From: Agrobacterium tumefaciens
GTDB lineage: Bacteria; Pseudomonadota; Alphaproteobacteria; Rhizobiales; Rhizobiaceae
Assembly: GCF_017726655.1 (NCBI RefSeq)
Contig: NZ_CP072308.1
Location: 682,001 to 746,000, forward strand
Direction of reading: 5' to 3'
DNA: 64,000 nucleotides
Part shown: piece after piece, positions 49,295-58,168 of the stretch
Position numbering within the stretch: the first letter of the stretch is position 1
Layout: each line of letters starts with the position of its first letter
Notes under the pieces: model-generated
Database searches by the model: none
Seen by the model: only the letters and a program-made list of their open reading frames with translations
What the model was told of the DNA's origin: nothing
Made by a program: the position numbers and the translations under genes

Positions 49295-50020
49295 TTACTT
49301 GTCGTGCACGATGGTCTTGCGGCCGCCGCCGGTCAATATCTGTGCAAAACCGCCCTTCTCATGGATCGAGAAAACAATGATCGGGATGTGGTTTTCGCGG
49401 GCAAGCGCCACCGCGGCGATATCCATGACGGCGAGCCCTTTGCCGAGCACTTCGCTATGGGTCAGCTCGTCGAAACGGGTCGCTGTCGGGTCCTTCTTCG
49501 GATCGGCGGAATAGATGCCATCCACCTGGGTGCCCTTGAAGATCGCCTCGGCGCCCATTTCGGCCGCGCGCAGCGCAGCAGCAGAATCGGTGGTGAAGAA
49601 CGGGTTCCCCGTGCCGCCGGCAAAGATCACCACGCGGCCCTGGGCCAGGTGATGGAGGGCAGCACGTTGGGAGAAACTCTCACAGATCTCAGGCATGGCG
49701 ATTGCCGAGAGAACCACGGTATCGATGCTCAGCTTTCGCAGCGAGGTTGCGAGCGCCAGTGCATTGATCACGGTTGCCAGCATGCCCATATGGTCGCCGG
49801 TGACGCGGTCGCCCCCCTTGGATGCCACGGCAACGCCGCGGAAAATATTACCGCCGCCGACGACCACGCCGACTTCAACGCCCATCGCCCTCGCCTCGGC
49901 GATATCGGAGGCAATACGGTCGGCCACCGCCACATCGATACCGAAACCCTGATCACCCATGAGGGCTTCGCCGGAAGCCTTGAGAAGAACGCGTTTGTAG
50001 ATCGGCTTGGAAGACATCAT
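49295..50020 (-). CDS. pyrH: Uridylate kinase
   Basis: PyrH phosphorylates UMP to UDP and belongs to the amino acid kinase fold, not to eukaryotic-type UMP kinases. The 241-residue protein has [39 protein letters not shown] and [13 protein letters not shown]. Two ATGs in a row occur at 50020 and 50017; GAGGAG lies before the first. It is expected to be regulated by UTP and GTP. Confidence 0.96.
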   Translation of the reverse strand: MMSSKPIYKRVLLKASGEALMGDQGFGIDVAVADRIASDIAEARAMGVEVGVVVGGGNIFRGVAVASKGGDRVTGDHMGMLATVINALALATSLRKLSIDTVVLSAIAMPEICESFSQRAALHHLAQGRVVIFAGGTGNPFFTTDSAAALRAAEMGAEAIFKGTQVDGIYSADPKKDPTATRFDELTHSEVLGKGLAVMDIAAVALARENHIPIIVFSIHEKGGFAQILTGGGRKTIVHDK

Positions 50021-50114
50021 GACTCCTCGGAAATGTAACCGAAACGCGGATACACGAAGGGCACCGCGTTGTCACGCGATGCCCTCCCGTTTTCCCAAGA
50101 TTGGGTAAATATAA

Positions 50115-51041
50115 TCAGCCCTTGGCGACTGCAGCAACTTCAGCTGCGAAATCGCTTTCTTCCTTCTCGACGCCTTCGCCGAGCAGCAGGCGAACCATGC
50201 CGGTGACTTCGATGGAAGCGCCAGCTTCCTTCTCGGCTTCCTTGACGGCAGCGCCGACCGTCAGGTCGGGGTTGATGACGAAAGCCTGCGACAGGAGGGC
50301 GACTTCTTCGAAGAACTTGCGCATGCGGCCATCAACCATCTTTTCGATGATGGCTTCCGGCTTGCCGGATTCGCGGGCCTGTTCGATGAAGACGTTGCGC
50401 TCGCGCTCTGCAACCGCGGCGTCGACTTCTTCAGCGCGGATGGCAAGCGGGTTGGTCGCAGCAATGTGCATGGCAACCTGGCGGCCGATGGAATTGAGAA
50501 CTGCCTTGTCGCCTTCCGACTTCAGGGCAACGAGAACGCCGAGCTTGCCGATGCCGTCGCCGGCAGCGTTGTGGATGTAGGTCGCAACAACACCGTGCGG
50601 CACTTCAAGCGCAGCGGAACGACGCAGCGTCATGTTCTCGCCGATCGTCGCGATCGCGTCCTTGATGCTGTCGGAAACGGACTTGCCGGTTGCCGGATAG
50701 GTGGCAGCGGAAACAGCGTCGACGGTGCCATCGGTGGAGAGAGCAACCTGGGCGATGCCGCGGATGAGGTCCTGGAAAGCGTCGTTACGGGCAACGAAGT
50801 CGGTTTCCGAGTTCAACTCGACAACAACAGCCTTATGACCCATGGTGGCAACGCCGACCAGACCTTCGGCAGCCGTGCGGCCGGACTTCTTGTCGGCCTT
50901 TGCGATGCCCTTGGCGCGCAGCCAGTCGATCGCCGCTTCCATGTCGCCATTGGTTTCAGCAAGAGCCTTCTTGCAGTCCATCATGCCTGCGCCAGACTTT
51001 TCGCGCAGTTCCTTCACCATTGCGGCTGTGATTTCGGTCAT
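50115..51041 (-). CDS. tsf: Elongation factor Ts
   Basis: EF-Ts exchanges the guanine nucleotide of EF-Tu. The 308-residue protein begins with the helical domain [27 protein letters not shown] and contains [10 protein letters not shown], typical of the family. I start at the ATG at 51041, preceded by AGAGG. A longer frame to 51152 overlaps the leader region. It follows rpsB at a distance of 356 bases with a strong hairpin in between. Confidence 0.96.
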   Translation of the reverse strand: MTEITAAMVKELREKSGAGMMDCKKALAETNGDMEAAIDWLRAKGIAKADKKSGRTAAEGLVGVATMGHKAVVVELNSETDFVARNDAFQDLIRGIAQVALSTDGTVDAVSAATYPATGKSVSDSIKDAIATIGENMTLRRSAALEVPHGVVATYIHNAAGDGIGKLGVLVALKSEGDKAVLNSIGRQVAMHIAATNPLAIRAEEVDAAVAERERNVFIEQARESGKPEAIIEKMVDGRMRKFFEEVALLSQAFVINPDLTVGAAVKEAEKEAGASIEVTGMVRLLLGEGVEKEESDFAAEVAAVAKG

Positions 51042-51397
51042 TGTGTGCCTCTTATCGGTTCGATCGGTCAGCCGGCGGATTTTGCCGTGCCGAAGTTCTG
51101 GGTGATGACTGTACCCGGCCGCACACCCTTCGAAACCCTGAGGTTCCGGCAAGGGGCATGCGCATTCCCAAGTGCTGCGGCGTCGCCAAACATCGAAATG
51201 ATGGGTGCCGCTCTAGTGTGACAGCGTTATGAAGACTGCCTGCCGTTCCAACCACCTCGAACGCCTGCGGTTTCCGAAAACCACGGCGGAGCGGTTAGAA
51301 ACGAACAAGGCCGTCAACCCATTGAAGGTCTTTGACGGCCTTGTCATATCCTGGTCGAGGAGACGGCGAAACGGATCGCCGCCAGACAGGGCCTAAA
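51042..51397. other. Long rpsB-tsf intergenic region
   Basis: This 356-base gap has no supported gene. It contains the long hairpin 51306-51343 close to the rpsB stop, and the tsf leader. The remainder could hold a separate tsf promoter, but no element was recognised with confidence. Confidence 0.5.
51306..51343 (-). terminator. Hairpin with 12-pair perfect stem between rpsB and tsf
   Basis: CAAGGCCGTCAA (51306-51317) and TTGACGGCCTTG (51332-51343) pair perfectly around a 14-base loop. On the minus strand it is followed by TTCGTTTCT. It may act as a partial terminator or attenuator that sets the ratio of S2 to EF-Ts. Confidence 0.65.
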
Positions 51398-52165
51398 TCA
51401 GGCGCCAGCCTCGTCTTCGAGAGCGGGCTCGATCGGAGCTTCTTCAGAAGCGCCGATGTCGCGGCCGGAAGCGCCCTGCTGACGGGCAATGCCGTCGATG
51501 GCAGCGCGGGCGATCAGGTCGCAGTAAAGCGAGATGGCGCGCGACGCGTCGTCGTTACCCGGGATCGGGTAGTCGATGAGGTCCGGATCGCAGTTGCTGT
51601 CGATGATAGCAACGACCGGGATGCCAAGACGCTTGGCTTCTTCGATCGCGATCTTTTCCTTGTTGGTGTCGATGATGAACATCAGGTCCGGAACGCCGCC
51701 CATATCGCGGATACCGCCGAGAGCCTTTTCAAGCTTCTCGCGTTCGCGCTCGAGGTTCAGGCGTTCCTTCTTGGAGTAGCCGGAGCCTTCCGAGTTCAGG
51801 ATCTCGTCAACCTTGCGCAGACGCTGGATCGAGTTCGAAATGGTCTTCCAGTTGGTCATCATGCCGCCGAGCCAGCGGGAGTTGACGTAGTACTGGGCCG
51901 AACGCTTTGCGCTGTCGGCGATGATTTCCGACGCCTGGCGCTTGGTGCCAACGAACAGGACGCGGCCGCCACGGGCAACGGTGTCGGACACGACCTGAAG
52001 GGCGCGCGACAGCATCGGAACGGTCTGAGCCAGGTCGATGATGTGGATGTTGTTACGGTCGCCGAAGATGTACGGCTTCATCTTCGGGTTCCAGCGGTGC
52101 GTCTGGTGGCCGAAGTGAACACCAGCTTCCAGAAGCTGGCGCATAGAAAAATCGGGCAATGCCAT
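51398..52165 (-). CDS. rpsB: 30S ribosomal protein S2
   Basis: The 255-residue protein begins [27 protein letters not shown] and has the family regions YINSR-like [18 protein letters not shown] and IVDTNKE-like [20 protein letters not shown]. The C-terminal tail is acidic and Ala/Gly-rich, as in other Rhizobiales. It leads the translation part of the operon. Confidence 0.97.
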   Translation of the reverse strand: MALPDFSMRQLLEAGVHFGHQTHRWNPKMKPYIFGDRNNIHIIDLAQTVPMLSRALQVVSDTVARGGRVLFVGTKRQASEIIADSAKRSAQYYVNSRWLGGMMTNWKTISNSIQRLRKVDEILNSEGSGYSKKERLNLEREREKLEKALGGIRDMGGVPDLMFIIDTNKEKIAIEEAKRLGIPVVAIIDSNCDPDLIDYPIPGNDDASRAISLYCDLIARAAIDGIARQQGASGRDIGASEEAPIEPALEDEAGA

Positions 52166-52357
52166 GCCTTGTTACTCCTTTTCCGGTTTAACCCCCGCGA
52201 AGCGAACAGCACCGACTTTCATCGATACCACCGGGCGGAACGAACCGGATTTCTCCCGGAACATCCCAAGCTTCGCGTGTGGAATGGTGAGCCGCATACA
52301 GTCGCCCGCGTTAAAATGCAAGCGATTATGCGAAAAAACCGCGCAAATTGCCCTGTT
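52166..52357. promoter_or_regulatory. rpsB upstream region
   Basis: The 192 bases hold the rpsB promoter and leader, including a probable ribosome site (GGAG-like) near the ATG. S2 leaders often bind S2 for feedback, but I could not draw a defined fold. Confidence 0.35.
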
Positions 52358-53200
52358 TCAGCGCACGGGCTTGTTTTCACAGGTTTCGGGCTTGAGAATA
52401 TCAAGCTTCGCAAGCTTTCCAGTCAGAACAAAATCACCGTAATCCATCGTCAGATCGCGGGTGATTCCGTTTTCGTAGAGCTTGAACGACATGCGATAGA
52501 TCGGCAAAGCGTCCGTACCCGTCTTGTCGTTGTAATAGGCGATCGTAACAGGCCAGTAGGCGGTCTTGGCAAATTCGCCTGCCTTGCCGGCGTCCACGTC
52601 GCCATCCTTCGGCATCTGCGACTTGCCGACCAGCGTCGACGTGATCAGGCTTTCATCGCCATCGTCAGACCCATCGAAAATGCGCGATTCGAAGATGCGT
52701 TTTCCCTGACGGGCATTTTCGATGACCTGGAACATGTGCTGCGTCGGAAACTCGCTGGCGACGAGATTGACCTGTCGCGCATCCGGACGTTTCAGATCGA
52801 CCTTCACGCCATCCTTATCATCGGTCGCGGCACCCTGCACTTCCTTGTCCAGCTTGTCGTCGGTGTAGGACTTGGTCTCGAAGGTGAATTTTTTCGCCGC
52901 GAGGTCCTCGAAGGTTTTGGTCTGCTGGTCGGTCATGCGCACGGCATCGCCGGTGTTTATCTGCGTGACGAAACGGAAATCCGTCTTGTAACCCTGGCAG
53001 GCCGAACCCGTGAACTCATACACCATGCGGCCTGTCATGCCTTCGATGCCGGAGCGATCGGACGCGTCCTTCAATTCCAGATCATAGACGGCGCGATGGG
53101 CAATGAGATCCGGAACTGCGACGGGCAAGGCGCTGGCGGCGTTCGACAGGCCGGTCATCAGCCCTGTTGCGGCAACGAAACCAAGCGTCCTGACAAACAT
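52358..53200 (-). CDS. eipB: Envelope integrity protein EipB (DUF1849)
   Basis: A signal peptide (MFVRTLGFVAATGLMTGLSN, cleavage near SALP) precedes a periplasmic beta-spiral domain beginning LIAHRAVYDLEL, the hallmark of DUF1849. Two conserved cysteines, Cys68 and Cys274, match the disulfide seen in Brucella EipB. EipB supports cell envelope stability. The ATG at 53200 has AGGAG seven bases upstream, giving 280 residues; an earlier frame to 53266 lacks a signal peptide. Confidence 0.9.
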   Translation of the reverse strand: MFVRTLGFVAATGLMTGLSNAASALPVAVPDLIAHRAVYDLELKDASDRSGIEGMTGRMVYEFTGSACQGYKTDFRFVTQINTGDAVRMTDQQTKTFEDLAAKKFTFETKSYTDDKLDKEVQGAATDDKDGVKVDLKRPDARQVNLVASEFPTQHMFQVIENARQGKRIFESRIFDGSDDGDESLITSTLVGKSQMPKDGDVDAGKAGEFAKTAYWPVTIAYYNDKTGTDALPIYRMSFKLYENGITRDLTMDYGDFVLTGKLAKLDILKPETCENKPVR

Positions 53201-53316
53201 GCAATATCTCCTGTTGGACTCGCCGCTCATATTGTACAAGCAACCGCCCGGCTTTTGGATCAACATCTTCTGAATGCCGGATTCTTGAAGGATTTACAAC
53301 AAAACCGGAGACGAAA

Positions 53317-53787
53317 ATGTCCGAAGTCATCGAAGGCCGCCTCAAGGAACTTGGCTTTACGCTTCCCGTCGCCGCAGCACCAGCTGCAAACTACGTTCCA
53401 TTCACCATCAGCGCCAATCTGCTTTACGTATCGGGTCAACTGCCGATGGAATCGGGCAAGATTGCGGTGACGGGCCTCGTTGGTCGCGATGTCGACGTTC
53501 CAGCCGCCCAGCGCGCAGCCGAACTTTGCGCCGTCAACATTCTCGCACAGGTCAAGGCCGCATTGAATGGCGATCTTTCAAAAGTGCGCCGTGTCATCAA
53601 GCTGAACGGCTTTGTCGCCTCTGTGCCTGAGTTCGTCGAGCAGCATCTCGTCATCAACGGTGCGTCCAACCTCATCGCCAATGTTCTGGGCGAGGCCGGT
53701 AAACATGCCCGCGCCGCCGTCGGCATGGCCGCCCTGCCCTTCAATGCCTCGGTCGAAATCGACGCCATTGTGGAAATCGACGTATGA
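53317..53787 (+). CDS. RidA family protein (YjgF/YER057c/UK114), long type
   Basis: The 156-residue protein is of the RidA fold with LLYVSGQLPMESGK and the C-terminal ARAAVGMAALPFNASVEIDAIVEI. RidA hydrolyses reactive enamines and imines; this branch has Cys or others at the catalytic Arg region and its exact substrate is unknown. It is divergent from eipB and overlaps the next gene by four bases. Confidence 0.88.
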   Translation: MSEVIEGRLKELGFTLPVAAAPAANYVPFTISANLLYVSGQLPMESGKIAVTGLVGRDVDVPAAQRAAELCAVNILAQVKAALNGDLSKVRRVIKLNGFVASVPEFVEQHLVINGASNLIANVLGEAGKHARAAVGMAALPFNASVEIDAIVEIDV

Positions 53788-54524
53788 CGCTGAAACTTTC
53801 CTGGCTGACGGCCCAGCCCGTTGCCCATCGCGGTTACCACGATCTCAACAAGGCGGTCTGGGAAAACACGCTTTCCGCCTTCTCCCGCGCCGTCGATGCC
53901 GGTTTTGCGATCGAATGCGACGTTCAGCTGGCGGCCGACAGTGTGCCGGTGGTTTTCCACGACCACGACCTGGAAAGACTGACTGGAATCAAGGGCGATG
54001 TGCGTGAACGCACCTCGGCGGAACTGGCAATGCTCTCCGTCGGCCAAACCACGGATCGCGTTCCGAGCCTCAAGCAGCTTTTGGCTCTGGTGGCTGGCAA
54101 GGTGCCGCTGGTTATTGAACTGAAAGGCCGTGACGGCGAAGGCGTCGATGACGGCTTTGCCGAAGCGGTGCTGGAAGACCTCGAGGGCTATAACGGCCAT
54201 GTGGCGCTGATGAGCTTCGATCACCATCTGCTGAAGGACCTGAAAGCAGCGGGCTCGCCCTGGCCGCTCGGGCTGACGGCAGAAGGCGACAAGCCGGAGG
54301 ACTTCTTCCAACATGACGACGCCATGCAGCTGGGGCTCGATTTCATCTCCTATCATTGGGGTCACCTGCCCAACAGCTTCATCGAAGCGCAAAGAAAACT
54401 CGGGCTTCCGGTCATTACCTGGACGGTCAGGGATGAAAATGCGCGCGAGACGACCTATAAATATGCGGACCAGATGACATTCGAGGGTTTCGACCCGAGA
54501 GAGAGACCGTCCGCCACGGCATGA
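53784..54524 (+). CDS. Glycerophosphodiester phosphodiesterase
   Basis: The GDPD fold of 246 residues shows AHRGYH with His15-Arg16, Glu27 (ENTL), Glu44 and Asp46 (IECDVQL) and His59 (VVFHDHDL). It hydrolyses glycerophosphodiesters to glycerol 3-phosphate. There is no signal peptide, so it acts in the cytoplasm. It overlaps both neighbours by four bases. Confidence 0.92.
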   Translation: MTLKLSWLTAQPVAHRGYHDLNKAVWENTLSAFSRAVDAGFAIECDVQLAADSVPVVFHDHDLERLTGIKGDVRERTSAELAMLSVGQTTDRVPSLKQLLALVAGKVPLVIELKGRDGEGVDDGFAEAVLEDLEGYNGHVALMSFDHHLLKDLKAAGSPWPLGLTAEGDKPEDFFQHDDAMQLGLDFISYHWGHLPNSFIEAQRKLGLPVITWTVRDENARETTYKYADQMTFEGFDPRERPSATA

Positions 54525-55714
54525 CAAAAGATTACTCCATCCGCATTGCGCAATCCTTCGAGGATATCGATCCGGAAAGCTGGAAACGGCTTTCCGGAAC
54601 GTCGCGCAACGCATCAGGAAATGCTTACAACCCCTTCATATCGCATGAATTCCTGTCTTCCATGGAAGACTCCGGTTCGGCCACCGCCAAGACCGGCTGG
54701 CTAGGACACCACCTGCTGCTGGAAAACGCGGCAGGGGCCCTCATCGGCGCCGTTCCTGCCTATCTGAAAAACCACAGCAAGGGCGAATACGTCTTCGATC
54801 ACGGCTGGGCGGATGCCTTCGAGCGGGCTGGCGGGCATTATTATCCCAAACTGCAATGCTCGGTGCCCTTCACTCCTGCGACGGGCCCACGCCTGCTGGT
54901 CGCCACTGGCCAAGATGCCGGACAATTCAAGCCGCTCCTCGCTTCCGGTCTCGCGCAAGTGACTGACAAGATCGGCGTCTCTTCGGCGCACGTCACCTTT
55001 CTGGAAGAGGATGACCTCTCGGCACTTTTGCCGAGCGATTTTCTGCACCGCACCGACCAGCAATTCCATTTCATCAATGACGGTTATCGCGACCACAATG
55101 ACTTCCTCGAAGCGCTATCATCACGCAAGCGCAAGGGGCTCAAGAAGGAGCGCCGGGCCGCGCTGGAAAACGGGATCGAGATCGATTGGCTGACAGGCTC
55201 TGACCTGACGGAGGAGATCTGGGACCAATTTTTTGCCTTCTACATGGATACCGGCAGCCGCAAATGGGGCAGGCCTTATCTGACGCGGAAGTTTTATTCG
55301 CTGATCGGCGAGCGCATGGCTGATGATGTGTTGCTTGTCATGGCGAAACGCGAGGGGCGTTACATCGCCGGTGCGATCAATTTCATCGGGTCGGACGCGC
55401 TCTACGGTCGGCATTGGGGCTGCATCGAGGACCACCCCTTCTTGCATTTCGAGGTCTGTTACCATCAGGCCATCGATTTTGCGCTCGCGAAGGGATTGAA
55501 ACGGGTAGAGGCCGGCGCCCAGGGCGAACACAAGCTGGCGCGCGGTTATGTACCGGTCACCACCCACTCGGCGCATTTCATCGCCCATCCGGGCCTGCGT
55601 CGAGCCATTGCCGATTATCTTCAGCGCGAGCGCGAAGAGGTCGAGCACATCAACGATTATCTCGATGAGCACACGCCCTTCCGCAAGGGCGAAAGACAGG
55701 AACCGGACACATAG
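54521..55714 (+). CDS. FemAB/GNAT-like N-acyltransferase (DUF482, peptidoglycan-type)
   Basis: The 397-residue protein contains NPFISHEFLSSMEDSGSATAKTGWLG and PFTPATGPRLL, and then SSRKRKGLKKERR and GRHWGCIEDHPFLHFEVCYHQAIDFA, which identify DUF482/FemAB-related acyltransferases. Function is not established. It may modify an amine with an activated acyl or amino acid group. It is translationally coupled to the glycerophosphodiesterase gene. Confidence 0.82.
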   Translation: MTKDYSIRIAQSFEDIDPESWKRLSGTSRNASGNAYNPFISHEFLSSMEDSGSATAKTGWLGHHLLLENAAGALIGAVPAYLKNHSKGEYVFDHGWADAFERAGGHYYPKLQCSVPFTPATGPRLLVATGQDAGQFKPLLASGLAQVTDKIGVSSAHVTFLEEDDLSALLPSDFLHRTDQQFHFINDGYRDHNDFLEALSSRKRKGLKKERRAALENGIEIDWLTGSDLTEEIWDQFFAFYMDTGSRKWGRPYLTRKFYSLIGERMADDVLLVMAKREGRYIAGAINFIGSDALYGRHWGCIEDHPFLHFEVCYHQAIDFALAKGLKRVEAGAQGEHKLARGYVPVTTHSAHFIAHPGLRRAIADYLQREREEVEHINDYLDEHTPFRKGERQEPDT

Positions 55715-55736
55715 TCCGACATCAGGAGGGACCAGA

Positions 55737-56168
55737 ATGGCGGCCAGCGCTTACGACGACAACAATATCTTCGCAAAAATCCTGCGTGGCGAGATTCCGA
55801 GCCATAAGCTTTACGAGGACGAGCATACCCTGGCCTTCATGGATGTGATGCCACAGGCTCCCGGACACCTCCTCGTTATACCCAAGGTCGGCTCCCGCAA
55901 CCTGCTCGACGCCGACCCCGACGTGCTCGCAAGAACCATTCCCGTCGTGCAGAAACTCGCCGTCGCGGCGAAGGAAGCCTTCGATGCAGATGGTGTCTTC
56001 GTCGCTCAGTTCAACGAACCGGCCGCTGGCCAGACTGTGTTCCACCTGCATTTCCACGTCATTCCGCGCAAGGAAGGCGAGCCACTGAAGCCGCATTCCG
56101 GCGTGATGGCCGATGGGGAGGTGCTGAAGGCCCATGCGGAGAAGATAAAGGCGGCGCTTGCTTTGTGA
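55737..56168 (+). CDS. HIT family nucleotide-binding protein
   Basis: The 143-residue protein ends in the histidine triad HLHFHV with His103, His105 and His107. It contains the N-terminal IFAKILRGEIPSHKLYED of HINT/HinT-type AMP-lysine hydrolases. It lies 22 bases after the acyltransferase gene, with AGGAGGG before the ATG, and may share its transcript. Confidence 0.92.
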   Translation: MAASAYDDNNIFAKILRGEIPSHKLYEDEHTLAFMDVMPQAPGHLLVIPKVGSRNLLDADPDVLARTIPVVQKLAVAAKEAFDADGVFVAQFNEPAAGQTVFHLHFHVIPRKEGEPLKPHSGVMADGEVLKAHAEKIKAALAL

Positions 56169-56220
56169 CGGGTGATGAGACGCCTCAGCGTCTGGCAGAA
56201 CAGCGGCATCCGCACGCCCT

Positions 56221-56330
56221 CACCCCGGATCTGATCCGGGTCCAGTGCGATCAAGTTCCTGATCGCGGAATAACTCGTTCACGGCGCAGACGCGCCGTGG
56301 CCGGATGCCGGATTTAGTCGGGCATGACGA
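56221..56330 (-). repeat. Intergenic palindromic mosaic repeat, copy 2
   Basis: About 110 bases that, read on the minus strand, match the order of blocks in copy 1 at 9351-9461: CATGCC..., a GCGCGTCTGCGCCGTG centre, CGCGATCAGGAACTTGATCGC and CCCGGATCAGATCCGGGG. The two copies differ at many bases but retain the palindromes. Confidence 0.75.
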
Positions 56331-56345
56331 GAGAGGTGTTTTTCC

Positions 56346-57194
56346 TCATTCCACAGGACCATAGGCATTTCGCTCCGGCCAGGGCCAGCCTTCAAGCACC
56401 GCCATATCCGGCCGGAATATTTCCACCTTCAGCGGATAACAGGCCGCCGTGTCGCTTGAATGCGTGGTGCTGCAGTCGCCGCCGGGACACGCGGAAAGCG
56501 CGCCGATGAGGTCGATTTCCGCGAAGAACTCGAGATAGTCACCCGGACGTACCGGGCTCGCTTTCATGAAATACTGGTGGGTATCACGGGTGAAACCGGT
56601 GCACATGAAGACATTTAACACGTCATGAACATGCGGCTCCGCCTGCCGGAAGGAAAGGCCTTTGGCGGAAGCAAGCGCGTTCGTCAGGTTCGAATGGCAG
56701 CAATGGTGATAATCGCCCCCGCTCAACAACTTGTTGGTATAGGGATCGCAGCGGGTGCCGATCACGTCATGCACACCGCCGCCATCCTCGTCGAAGCCAT
56801 ACCATGACAGCGTATCATGGGTGATGGTCGCCATTGGCCGTAGCGACGGCAGGTTGCTCCACAGCCGGTTGCCAACGGAAAGATGGGTGGCATGCAGCGC
56901 GCGCGTTTTGCCGCTGAAAAAACGCTCATTGAGGTCATTCGCATTCCACAGGTTCAAATCACCGACCTGCGGGCCTTCGACGCTGACGATACGAAAAAAA
57001 TGCCCTCTCGGGACAGTAAAGGTGCGGCCGTCACGCGGCGGCACGATGACTTCATCCACCTTCTCCATGCCCTGCTTTGCCTGCGCAAGACGCGCAAGGT
57101 CAGGCACCTCAAGCGTGCCGTTGGGATAGACGACAACGGGACGGACAGCCCGGCGCGTGGCGGCGTCGGCGGGTTCGGCAGGCAGGGTGGTCAT
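56346..57194 (-). CDS. DUF1989 (urea carboxylase-associated family) protein
   Basis: The 282-residue protein has PRGHFFRIVSVEGPQVGDLNLWNA, GNRLWSNLPSLRPMATI, YHHCCHSNL and MKASPVRPGDYLEF, the conserved segments of DUF1989. Relatives are linked to urea carboxylase and guanidine degradation, but no urea carboxylase gene lies near here. It is divergent from the LysR regulator gene, which is likely to control it. Confidence 0.85.
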   Translation of the reverse strand: MTTLPAEPADAATRRAVRPVVVYPNGTLEVPDLARLAQAKQGMEKVDEVIVPPRDGRTFTVPRGHFFRIVSVEGPQVGDLNLWNANDLNERFFSGKTRALHATHLSVGNRLWSNLPSLRPMATITHDTLSWYGFDEDGGGVHDVIGTRCDPYTNKLLSGGDYHHCCHSNLTNALASAKGLSFRQAEPHVHDVLNVFMCTGFTRDTHQYFMKASPVRPGDYLEFFAEIDLIGALSACPGGDCSTTHSSDTAACYPLKVEIFRPDMAVLEGWPWPERNAYGPVE

Positions 57195-57304
57195 GAAATC
57201 CTCTGAGCGATAAAAAGTTGGACACGAAATTGCGTCAGGAACAGCGGCATGACAAGACGGGTTTTTCTTGCGCTCAGGCCAAGTCTGGCTTAGCCTCGAC
57301 CGTT

Positions 57305-58168
57305 ATGAAGCTGCCGCCGATTTCCACCCTCCGCGCTTTCGAAGCAGCGGCCAGAAGAACGAGTTTTTCTCTGGCCGGCCAGGAGCTTGGCATGACGGCG
57401 ACTGCTGTCAGCCAGCATGTGCGCAATCTGGAGGCCTGGCTTGGCGTGGCGCTGTTTGAGCGGCATGCCAGGGGCGTGAGACTTACGCAGGCCGGTCAGG
57501 AGTTCGGCGCGACGGTTTCGAGCGGATTGAGGCAAATCGCGGCTGGTGCCGCCCGGCTGCGCCAAGGCCAGGACTACAAAACGGTTCGCTTGGCGAGCCT
57601 GCCCTCCGTTGTCGCGCATTTTCTGACCCCGCGGCTACCGCGCTTCCGGGCACTTTTTCCAGACATCCAGGTGTCGATCAGTTATTCTGGAGCCCAGCAC
57701 GCGATAGAACCCGACCTCACCATTGTTCATGGACCGGCTCCCCAAAAAAACGCCGTCGCTCTGTTCAGCGCGGAAACCCGGCCCACAGGTGCTCCAAGCT
57801 ACGTCGCACGGTTTGGTCCCTTCAATGCCGTTTCCGACCTGGGGGGAGCGGAATTGCTGCACGACGAGTCTGAGGCCGCTTGGCAGACATGGCTTGCTCT
57901 CGACGGCATACCCCTGCCCGCCAATGCCGGTCCCGTTTTCGCGGATTTCAATCTGCTTGTGACCGCCCTCAAAGCCGGACAGGGAATTGGCCTTTGTCCA
58001 ACCGCCCTTCTCCACGACGAAATCGCGAGCGGGGAACTGACGGTGCTTTTCGATAGAGCTGCCGGCGAGGATAGGCATTATTGGCTCAGCCGTGCAGACG
58101 ATCTGGCTGCGCCGGCAAAAATTCTCGCGGACTGGCTTGTTGCGGAAGCGCTTGACAGCCCAGCGTGA
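57305..58168 (+). CDS. LysR-family transcriptional regulator (GcvA-like)
   Basis: The 287-residue protein starts MKLPPISTLRAFEAAARRTSFSLAGQELG with an HTH continuing TATAVSQHVRNLEAWLG, and has a substrate-binding domain. This is the GcvA/AmpR subgroup. The ATG at 57305 is used; a frame from 57218 has no LysR-like start. It stops one base before the convergent PAP2 gene stop. Confidence 0.9.
   Translation: MKLPPISTLRAFEAAARRTSFSLAGQELGMTATAVSQHVRNLEAWLGVALFERHARGVRLTQAGQEFGATVSSGLRQIAAGAARLRQGQDYKTVRLASLPSVVAHFLTPRLPRFRALFPDIQVSISYSGAQHAIEPDLTIVHGPAPQKNAVALFSAETRPTGAPSYVARFGPFNAVSDLGGAELLHDESEAAWQTWLALDGIPLPANAGPVFADFNLLVTALKAGQGIGLCPTALLHDEIASGELTVLFDRAAGEDRHYWLSRADDLAAPAKILADWLVAEALDSPA

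Noticed and set aside
51332-53470. Plus-strand frame of 712 codons across rpsB and eipB
   Set aside because: It runs antisense through two well-supported genes and their gap, so it is a compositional artefact.
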